Shown here piece after piece: positions 7,342-15,559 of a stretch of 19,053 nt of DNA. How positions within the stretch are numbered: the stretch's first letter is position 1; each line of letters starts with the position of its first letter. A program made the position numbers and the translations under genes. The notes beneath the pieces were generated by a model. It did no database searches. It was not told the DNA's origin and was given only the letters and a program-made list of their open reading frames with translations. The DNA is from an uncultured candidate division WPS-2 bacterium. Its GTDB lineage: Bacteria > Vulcanimicrobiota > Vulcanimicrobiia > Vulcanimicrobiales > Vulcanimicrobiaceae. The stretch is taken from the NCBI GenBank assembly GCA_937927945.1, contig CALEYW010000063.1, forward strand, positions 1 through 19,053, written 5' to 3'.

Positions 7342-8454
7342 TTAGAGATCGAGCGGGGGGCCGTCGCGGTCTTCGTAGGTTGCGCGCGGCGGCGGCGGAT
7401 CCGGCATGATCGGTTTCGCATCGTCTTGCGGGAACATCCACTTCGACGTCGCTTCCGGGACGCCGAATCCCGGCGGGGCGGCGGCGCGCTTGCGCGGACG
7501 CGCGAGCGGCAGCTCCGCCGGTACCTGCGGTTTCGGAGGGCGTACGTTTTGCGGCGGCTGCTGCGGCTGGGGTGGTCGCACGGTGGCGACGGCGACCGGC
7601 GCGGGCGCGGGTTCCGCCGGCGTGGCGGCGGCCGGAACGTCGGGCTCGATCTGCGTTTCGACGAGCGCGTCGACCGGCAGCGTGAAGCGTTCGGGACCGC
7701 GCGTCCGCCCGCGCACGACGAACGCGTCGAGCAGCCGCCGCACGCCGGGGAGCGGGATGCCTTTGACCGGCACGAGCTTGTATTCGCCGGCGAGCGACTC
7801 GCACGTCGCGCGCGAGGCAACGACGAATGCGTTGAGCGAGAACGCCGCCTCCTGCAGACGGTGTGCGAACGTCGCCTCGCTCCCGACGACGGTGAACTCG
7901 CGGCGATCGCGGAAACCGGCATCGCCGGCGATGACGTCGCCCGTGTTGATACCGATGCCCACGCTGAACGGCTTGCGCTGCTGCGAATCCCAGCGCTCGC
8001 GCATCGCGACGATATGCCGGACGATGTCGAGTGCTGCGCGCAGCGCATCGTCTTCCTGCGTCGGGTTCTCGAGCGGCACGCCGAACACGCCGACGATCCC
8101 GTCGCCGAGAAACGCGTCGATGATGCCGCGATTCCGTTGAATCGCCGTGCCCGCCAGACCGTAGAACTCGTTGAGGTACCGCAGCGTCTCTTCGGGTTTG
8201 AGCGGCTCGATGAAATGCGAGAAGTTGCGAATGCGGCAGACGAGGATCGTAGCCCGAACCGTGCGCCCGGTGAAGAGCCGTTCGTCTTTGCGCGCGAGCA
8301 GCATGTCGACGACGGACGGCGCCACGTACCGGGCGAAGGTGGCGCGGACGCGCGCTGCCTCGCCGCGTTCTTCCCGCCAGCGGCGCCAGACCAAGACGCA
8401 CCCGGCGAGCGCGCCGAGCGCGGCGAGGCTCGCTAGCCCCACGAGGACGCTCAT
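7342..8454 (-). CDS. Membrane-anchored class III nucleotide cyclase homologue, probably catalytically dead
   Basis: A 370-residue protein with one N-terminal membrane helix (about 4-22), the linker FARYVAPSVVDMLL (40-53), a class III cyclase homology domain (about 65-235) and a long Pro/Ala-rich tail. The fold is clear from DAFLGDGIVGVFG (113-125) and the GIGINTGDVIAGDAGF stretch. The catalytic set is badly eroded. The first metal Asp is R74 (VCRIRNF where DIRGF is usual), the base-specifying Lys is A114, the base-specifying Asp is S192 and the transition-state Asn is T195. Only D118 and R199 remain. It probably binds a partner or ligand without making cAMP or cGMP. It is divergently arranged with the small gene at 8493. 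Activity could survive only as half of a heterodimer. Confidence 0.88.
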   Translation of the reverse strand: MSVLVGLASLAALGALAGCVLVWRRWREERGEAARVRATFARYVAPSVVDMLLARKDERLFTGRTVRATILVCRIRNFSHFIEPLKPEETLRYLNEFYGLAGTAIQRNRGIIDAFLGDGIVGVFGVPLENPTQEDDALRAALDIVRHIVAMRERWDSQQRKPFSVGIGINTGDVIAGDAGFRDRREFTVVGSEATFAHRLQEAAFSLNAFVVASRATCESLAGEYKLVPVKGIPLPGVRRLLDAFVVRGRTRGPERFTLPVDALVETQIEPDVPAAATPAEPAPAPVAVATVRPPQPQQPPQNVRPPKPQVPAELPLARPRKRAAAPPGFGVPEATSKWMFPQDDAKPIMPDPPPPRATYEDRDGPPLDL

Positions 8455-8467
8455 ACCGGGGTCTTCG

Positions 8468-8480
8468 GTCGCCGGGCGAC
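8468..8480. promoter_or_regulatory. GTCGC-CGG-GCGAC dyad in divergent gap
   Basis: A perfect 5-base inverted repeat lies in the 38-base gap between the divergent cyclase-like gene and the small uncharacterised gene. It is well placed to act as an operator for both, but it is short and G/C-only, so chance is a fair alternative. Confidence 0.2.
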
Positions 8481-8492
8481 GTAACCCGCAAG

Positions 8493-8894
8493 ATGACCGA
8501 CCTCGAGGAACTGCGGGCTCGAATCCCGGGCTACGCCGACTATGCGAATGCGGATGCCCGCCATCAGGTCGACAAGCAGATGCGCGCCTACTTGGGGGAA
8601 GCGCTCGCGGTCGCGCGGGACCGGCTCAAGCCGATGGGGCATCTGGGCGACCAGTTGGAGGGACTGATCTTGCGCTGCGAGTTTTCCGATCAACGCGTCA
8701 TCCGTGCGGCGGATCACGCGTCCTTCGACCAGCAGCTGGTCGATCACGTCCACGCGCTGGACTTGGCTCTGGCCAACGTCGCCGATCGCATTCGCGAAGC
8801 GAAGACGGTCGACGAGCTGGGGGCCGAACTGGACGAAGCGGCGCGCCTCCTCGACGAGCGTTTCGGTGCGATCAGCGAGGCACCGCAACGCTGA
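8493..8894 (+). CDS. Small helical protein of unknown function
   Basis: I do not recognise a named family with confidence. The product is 133 residues, charged, soluble and predicted to be mostly alpha-helical. Its N-terminal pattern ARIPGYADYANADARHQVDK resembles short conserved bacterial proteins of the type xIPGYxGYxxxxxRRxxDxxxR, which I recall only as uncharacterised. It has no signal peptide, membrane segment, Cys cluster or catalytic motif. An opposing open frame covers almost the same bases. The plus-strand reading is preferred because it starts cleanly after the divergent gap and gives a protein-like composition with an amphipathic helical pattern. No good ribosome binding site precedes the ATG. 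Confidence 0.65.
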   Translation: MTDLEELRARIPGYADYANADARHQVDKQMRAYLGEALAVARDRLKPMGHLGDQLEGLILRCEFSDQRVIRAADHASFDQQLVDHVHALDLALANVADRIREAKTVDELGAELDEAARLLDERFGAISEAPQR

Positions 8895-8906
8895 GCACCA
8901 CAGGCC

Positions 8907-10685
<1,779 letters not shown>

Positions 10686-10731
10686 GCGGTCCGGTTCGCA
10701 AGGGCCCGGAGCGTCCCTTCGCCCGGTAGGT

Positions 10732-10746
10732 GGCGCGGCCCGCGCC
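10732..10746. promoter_or_regulatory. GGCGCGG-C-CCGCGCC palindrome upstream of the aspartic protease gene
   Basis: A perfect palindrome with 7-base arms around a single central base lies in the 76-base gap between the divergent symporter and protease genes, 15 bases before the protease GTG. It could be an operator or an RNA hairpin masking the ribosome binding region. All arm bases are G or C, so chance is plausible. Confidence 0.3.
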
Positions 10747-10761
10747 GGGCAACGAGCGCTC

Positions 10762-12267
10762 GTGAGAGTCCGTGGAGTTGCCGTCGCCGTCGTCGCGTGC
10801 GCTGCGCTCTGCGCCGTTCCACGCGGCGCCGCCGCCGAATGGCAGCCTGCCGGTCTGCGTCCGCCGCGCACGACGCTCGGCGCCGTGCTTGCAGCGAACG
10901 CCAAGGCGGCCGGGGTGCCGGATGCAGCGTTCGCCCAGCGGCGCGAACGCTGGACGTACACGAACGGCACGCGCGTCTTGCCGGTCGACGTCGCCGTGAA
11001 GGGCGACGATTTTCGCGCCACGATCGCGATCGGCGAAGCGCGCTACGATGCGGGACGGCTGCACGGCGTGCGCTGGCGCGGCGACGCGAACGGGATCGTT
11101 CACGGCCTGTTCGCCGACCAGCAAGGCGATGCGCTCGACCGTCTGCCGCAGAGCCTCTTTCCGTTCGATCCGAAAACGTGCGAGCTCGCGGGGGAGACGG
11201 CCGGCGCAGATCCCGCGTGGGTAATCGCCGATCGCCCGAGGGGCGAACCCGTCAATTGGTTTTTCGTCAACGAAGCCAGTGGGCTCATCGTGCGCGAGGA
11301 GACGCGCGAAGGGAGGCGCGTGTTCAAGACGACGTTCGACCGTTTTGCGCCCGTTGAGGGAGTGCAGCGCCCGCGTCACTGGCACATCAGCGACGAGGAC
11401 CGGCACAACGACCTCGACGTGACGATCGAGGCCATCGTCCCCGGAGCCGTTCCGGACGCCGCGGTCGCGCTTCCCGTCTTGGAGCACGTCTTCGCGCCGC
11501 CCGCCGGATCCCTCGGCGCCGTAGAACTTCCGGCCTCGTTCCGCAATGGTCGCGTTACCGTCACCGTCGTCGTCGACGGTCGCAGCGAACGCTTCATTCT
11601 CGATTCCGGGACCGCGAGCATCACGCTCGACGCCGGGGACGCTCGGCGCTTCGATCCGCTGCTCGAGCACGCGATCGTGCCGCGCATGTCGGTCGGGCCG
11701 CTGGAGATGGGAGACGTGTCGGTCCTCGCCATCCCGTCCGGCGTCGGCATCCTCGGCTACGACTTCTTTTTCGGGCACGTCGTGCGCATCGACTACTTGC
11801 ACGAACGCGTCGAAGTCCTCTCGCATGAGGTGGCGGCGAGCGTCTTCGCCGATCCGAAGACGGTCGTGCTGCCGGCGAACGTGGACAACGGTCTCCCGCT
11901 GGTGCACGTCGATTTGGGCCCCGCTTCGAGCGACGCGTTCGCGATCGACACCGGCTCGCCGGATCTCTACGCGCTCGGGCCGTTTGCACGGCGGAACGCG
12001 GCCGAGATCGCGTCGCACTGGTCGGCCGCCGGGCAGAGCTCCGTCGCGCACTACCTCGAGGGCTCCGTCGAAATCTCACCACGCCAAGTCGCGCAGTTCG
12101 CCCTCGGTCCGTTTCGCTTCAAGAACACGAGCATCGGCGTCGAGGTCCCGAGCTCGATGGCCGATGCGCTCGCGATTCCGTTCGACGGCATCATCGGAAC
12201 GAGAATGCTCACGAACTTCGACATCTACTTCGACTACGACCACAGCCGCATCGGATTGCGCCGCTAG
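10762..12267 (+). CDS. Exported retropepsin/pepsin-like aspartic protease with two DSG/DTG motifs
   Basis: A 501-residue protein with a signal peptide (about 1-25, ending RGAAA before EWQPAG). The N-terminal part (about 30-255) is a beta-rich region of unknown function. The C-terminal half has two aspartic protease half-sites in one chain: ILDSGTAS with D281, and AIDTGSPD with D396. Each is followed by the hydrophobic stretch expected for this fold. Having both halves in one polypeptide suggests a pseudo-symmetrical pepsin-like active site instead of a homodimer. It probably acts in the periplasm or outside the cell. The GTG at 10762 is chosen because it begins the signal peptide. The stop TAG overlaps the TAG of the convergent serine hydrolase gene, sharing CTAG. 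Confidence 0.85.
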   Translation: MRVRGVAVAVVACAALCAVPRGAAAEWQPAGLRPPRTTLGAVLAANAKAAGVPDAAFAQRRERWTYTNGTRVLPVDVAVKGDDFRATIAIGEARYDAGRLHGVRWRGDANGIVHGLFADQQGDALDRLPQSLFPFDPKTCELAGETAGADPAWVIADRPRGEPVNWFFVNEASGLIVREETREGRRVFKTTFDRFAPVEGVQRPRHWHISDEDRHNDLDVTIEAIVPGAVPDAAVALPVLEHVFAPPAGSLGAVELPASFRNGRVTVTVVVDGRSERFILDSGTASITLDAGDARRFDPLLEHAIVPRMSVGPLEMGDVSVLAIPSGVGILGYDFFFGHVVRIDYLHERVEVLSHEVAASVFADPKTVVLPANVDNGLPLVHVDLGPASSDAFAIDTGSPDLYALGPFARRNAAEIASHWSAAGQSSVAHYLEGSVEISPRQVAQFALGPFRFKNTSIGVEVPSSMADALAIPFDGIIGTRMLTNFDIYFDYDHSRIGLRR

Positions 12268-13562
12268 GGCGTCGCGTTCGGCGTCGGGGCGGGGCCCGGC
12301 GTGGCGGGGAAGGCGAGCGCGCTGCGGGCGGCGTCGGCGCTGAAGCGTGCGGATTGGGAGCGCGCGGCGTCGACCGGGTCGCGTGCGTTGCGGGCGTGTT
12401 CTAGGCGTGCGGCGACGACGGTGGCGAGCTTGGCTTCGAGCAGCAGCGTCGTCCCTTTGTCGTCCGGATAGTGCGCGTTCGAAGCGAAAACGACCGCGAC
12501 GTCGGTCGCCGGATCGATCCAGACGCTCGTCCCCGACGAGCCGGTGTGGCCGAAGCCGCCGCGCGCGAAGATCTCGCCGCGGTTGCGTGAGTAGGCGGAA
12601 TCCAGATCCCACCCGATGCCGCGCACGCTCCCCTGGCCGACGTAGCGCGGTTCGATCATCGCGCGCACCGTGGCGGGCGTGAGCGCGAAGCCGCGCGTCT
12701 GCTCGCCGCGCGCCGCCCGCAGGAACGCGCGCGAGAGAAGCGCGATATCGTCGGTGGTCGCCAAGACCCCGGCATGTCCGTTCAGGCCCGGAACGGTTCC
12801 GTACGCATCGCGCAGGTGCTGCACGCTCTGATTGCGGATCTGCGGCGCGAGGCGCGCCGCGTGCGCGGCGTCGATCGTCGTGTCGAAGAAGGCGTCGCGC
12901 ATCCCGAGCGGGCGGAAGATCTCGTCCTGCACGAAGCGCTCGTACGGCTTGCCGCTCGCGCGGGTCACGACGTCGGCGAGCGTGACGTAGCCGAGATCGC
13001 TGTATTCGAATTTCGTTCCGGGCGCGAAGCGCAGCGGTGCCGCGTACGTGTGGGCGAGGATCGTCGGCACGTTCGCCTGGTAGTCGGCCTTCACGTAGTC
13101 GATCTGCATCCCGCTCGTGTGGGTGAGCAGTTGCAGCAAGGTGACGTCGTGCTTGCCGTTCTGCGCGTATTCCGGAATCCACGCGCTCACCCGATCGCCG
13201 AAGCGGACGACGCCGCGCTGCACGAGCAGCGCGATCGCGGCGGCCGTCGCCAACGGCTTCGTCATCGAGGCGAACTCGTACAGCGTCGACGGATCGTTGG
13301 ACACCGTCTTCGGCTCGAGCGTGCGGATGCCGTAGGCTTTGCGGTACAGGACCCCTGCCGACGAGGTGACGACGAGCACGCCGCCGGGCAAATTTCCCTC
13401 GTGAATCGCGTCCTTGACGAGCCGGTCGAGCGCGGCGGTTGCGTCGGCCGGGATCGCGGTCGCCACGGCGAGGCGCGACGGCGCGCCGCGGTCGGCGACG
13501 GAGATCGGGGTCATCGTCGCGAGGGAAGCGGCGGAGACGACGACGGCGAGGAGACGGATCAC
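12264..13562 (-). CDS. Exported serine hydrolase, beta-lactamase/PBP-like (class C fold)
   Basis: A 432-residue protein with an N-terminal signal peptide (about 1-23) and a serine beta-lactamase-related domain (about 40-390). The three active-site elements are visible: SMTK at 99-102 with nucleophile S99, YSD at 187-189 in place of YxN, and HTG at 339-341 in place of KTG. This combination is typical of esterases and D-aminopeptidase-like members rather than true AmpC enzymes. LLTHTSGM is a further family mark. The C-terminal 40 residues are Ala/Pro-rich. The substrate could be an ester, a D-amino peptide or a peptidoglycan fragment. The GTG at 13562 is only 20 bases from the divergent hexosaminidase start. 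A later ATG (residue 17) would destroy the signal peptide. Confidence 0.9.
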   Translation of the reverse strand: MIRLLAVVVSAASLATMTPISVADRGAPSRLAVATAIPADATAALDRLVKDAIHEGNLPGGVLVVTSSAGVLYRKAYGIRTLEPKTVSNDPSTLYEFASMTKPLATAAAIALLVQRGVVRFGDRVSAWIPEYAQNGKHDVTLLQLLTHTSGMQIDYVKADYQANVPTILAHTYAAPLRFAPGTKFEYSDLGYVTLADVVTRASGKPYERFVQDEIFRPLGMRDAFFDTTIDAAHAARLAPQIRNQSVQHLRDAYGTVPGLNGHAGVLATTDDIALLSRAFLRAARGEQTRGFALTPATVRAMIEPRYVGQGSVRGIGWDLDSAYSRNRGEIFARGGFGHTGSSGTSVWIDPATDVAVVFASNAHYPDDKGTTLLLEAKLATVVAARLEHARNARDPVDAARSQSARFSADAARSALAFPATPGPAPTPNATP

Positions 13563-13582
13563 GCGCTGGTGTAGCGCGCGAG
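13563..13582. promoter_or_regulatory. 20-base divergent gap between two exported-enzyme genes
   Basis: Only 20 bases separate the GTG starts of the serine hydrolase (minus) and the GH20 gene (plus), and both starts are fixed by signal peptides. No Shine-Dalgarno sequence or sigma-70 promoter fits in this gap, so each promoter must lie inside the other gene's 5' coding region, or the transcripts start at or near the start codons. Confidence 0.5.
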
Positions 13583-15559
13583 GTGCGATCGTTCCTCGTC
13601 GGACTCTTCGTCCTGGTCTGCGCGAGCGCGGCCGCAGCCGAACCGGCGCTGGTGCCGAGTCCGGCGACGATGACCGCGACGGGGTGTTCGGCGCCGCTCG
13701 CATTGCGGCGTCCGCTCCGCTTCCCCGCGACGATCGATCCGGGCGGATTCGAATTGCTTCGCTCGCGCTGGACCGCGCTCGGCATTCCCCCGCCCGTCCT
13801 CGTCCGCGAACGGGCCGACGTCGTGGTCGGAACGCTCGTGAAGGGCGCAGCCGGTGCATACGTGCTCGGAACGGACGGCGCTCGCGTCAGCATCGCGGCC
13901 GGCGCCGCCAGCGCGGGCGAGGCCGAGTTCGACGCGCTGGCGACGCTCGCGCAGCTGCCGGAGCGCTCCGCCGGCAGCTGGATCCTGCCCTGCGTTCGCA
14001 TCACCGATGCGCCGGCGATGGCGTGGCGCATCGTCTCCGACGACGTTTCGCGCGGGCCGTTTCCGACGATGGAGTACGCCAAGCGGCGCATCCGCACGCT
14101 CGCCGCGCTCAAGATCAACGGCTGGTCGCCGTACATGGAGCAGGTCGTCGTCGACCCGCGTGCGCCGTTCATCGCGTGGCCGAACGGCTGGACGCTCACG
14201 CAGCTGCACGAGCTCGCGGTCTACGCGCGGCGCTTTCACGTCACGCTGATCCCCGAGCAGCAGACGTTCGCGCACATGCACGAGTCGCTCAAATGGGAAG
14301 CCGAGGCGCCGCTGGCGGAACTGCCGCACGGGTACTTGCTGGCGGAGAGCGATCCACGTACGTACCAATATCTCGAGCCGCTCGTGCGTGGTGTCGCCGC
14401 GGCCGCGATGCCGGTGCCGTTCGTGCACGTCGGTGCCGACGAGCCGATCGATCTCGGCCGCGGCCGCACGCCGCGCACCGCGCAGGTCTTCGCCGACCAC
14501 GTGAACCGGGTCGCGGGCTATCTGCCGCACGGCGTGCGCCCGATGATCTGGGACGACGCGATCCAGCAGGACACGACGATCCTGGGCCTCATCCCGCGCG
14601 ACACGGTCATCGTCACCTTTCACTACGGCGCCGAAAAGACGTACCGTCCGTACATCGACCGCATCGCGAACGCCGGATTCGACCAGATGGTCTCGCCGGG
14701 CGCGGCCAACTGGAACGAACTCTACCCCGATCTCGCGACGTCGTACGCCAACGTCGCACGCTTCGTCGGCGAAGCGAAAGGCGCGCGCGGGATGCTCGGC
14801 ATGTTCATGACCGTGTGGCACGACGACGGCGAGACGCTGTACGAGGCCACCTGGCCGGCGGTCGCGTACGCGGCGGCATCGGCGTGGCAGCACCAGCCGG
14901 TCGACGATTCGGCCTGGCACCGTACGTTCTCGCGCGCGTTCTTCGGAACCGATGACGCGCGCTTCGCCGCCGATCTCGATGCGCTGCAAAGCGTTCGGAC
15001 GCTGCTCCGCACGACGCCATCCGATCCGCCCGACTACCTGTTCTGGCGCGATCCGTTCGATCCGCGCATCCAGGCCCGCGCGCAGACGCTCGATCTCGCC
15101 CAGATTCGCACGCGCGCCGAGAGCGCGCTCGCACACTTGTGGATCGCGCGACCTCCGCTCAACCGCGACGCGGTCGCGGCGATGAAGCTCGGCGCGCTGC
15201 GCTACGACGAGCTCGGCCGCCGCCTGCAGATCGGCAAGGAGGCGCGCGACTACTACGACGATGCGCGCACGCATGCGACCAAACCGGAGGTGAGCCAAGT
15301 CTACCGCAGCCTCGGCATCGCCAAGTATCTGTGCTGGGAGATGCGCGACGCGCTCGCGTCGATCGCCCCGCTCTACGCCGCCGCATGGCGCGCCGAGAGC
15401 ACGGAAGGCGGCCTGGCACGGATGCTCGTGCACTATACGGTGGCCGAAGGGCAAGCGCAACGCTGCGCGGACCGCATCGACGGCGTGATGCGCGAGGACT
15501 ATCTGCGCAAAGCGACGGTGCCGGCGTGGGACGACGTCATGCGGACGTCCGCGCCGTGA
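13583..15559 (+). CDS. Exported glycoside hydrolase family 20-type beta-N-acetylhexosaminidase
   Basis: A 658-residue protein with a clear signal peptide (about 1-20, VLVCASAAAAEP). Residues about 25-140 look like the GH20b N-terminal alpha/beta domain, ending in the usual ATLAQL. The catalytic TIM barrel runs from about 150 (WRIVSDDVSRGPFPTMEYAK, then LAALKINGWSPYME) to about 430. HVGADEP contains the catalytic Asp-Glu pair D286-E287, in which Asp orients the substrate acetamido group and Glu is the acid. The last 200 residues are helical and of unknown role. It should release terminal GlcNAc or GalNAc from glycans or peptidoglycan fragments in the periplasm or outside the cell. Its TGA overlaps the start of the permease gene as GTGA, so liberated sugar may be the permease substrate (inference). 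Confidence 0.85.
   Translation: MRSFLVGLFVLVCASAAAAEPALVPSPATMTATGCSAPLALRRPLRFPATIDPGGFELLRSRWTALGIPPPVLVRERADVVVGTLVKGAAGAYVLGTDGARVSIAAGAASAGEAEFDALATLAQLPERSAGSWILPCVRITDAPAMAWRIVSDDVSRGPFPTMEYAKRRIRTLAALKINGWSPYMEQVVVDPRAPFIAWPNGWTLTQLHELAVYARRFHVTLIPEQQTFAHMHESLKWEAEAPLAELPHGYLLAESDPRTYQYLEPLVRGVAAAAMPVPFVHVGADEPIDLGRGRTPRTAQVFADHVNRVAGYLPHGVRPMIWDDAIQQDTTILGLIPRDTVIVTFHYGAEKTYRPYIDRIANAGFDQMVSPGAANWNELYPDLATSYANVARFVGEAKGARGMLGMFMTVWHDDGETLYEATWPAVAYAAASAWQHQPVDDSAWHRTFSRAFFGTDDARFAADLDALQSVRTLLRTTPSDPPDYLFWRDPFDPRIQARAQTLDLAQIRTRAESALAHLWIARPPLNRDAVAAMKLGALRYDELGRRLQIGKEARDYYDDARTHATKPEVSQVYRSLGIAKYLCWEMRDALASIAPLYAAAWRAESTEGGLARMLVHYTVAEGQAQRCADRIDGVMREDYLRKATVPAWDDVMRTSAP

Noticed and set aside
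7521..7660. Repeat-like low-complexity stretch in the tail of the cyclase-like gene
   Set aside because: It is explained by a Pro/Ala/Gln-rich linker in the encoded protein; no exact tandem repeat unit is visible.
8451..8888. Minus-strand open frame of 145 codons opposite the small helical protein
   Set aside because: It is a close contest because both frames are open. The plus frame has a better start position relative to the divergent gap and a recurring-looking N-terminal pattern, so it was preferred with reduced confidence.
13559..15460. Long minus-strand open frame (633 codons) opposite the GH20 gene
   Set aside because: It is an Arg/Val/Asp-rich antisense shadow with no recognisable motif; the plus strand has a signal peptide and GH20 catalytic residues.
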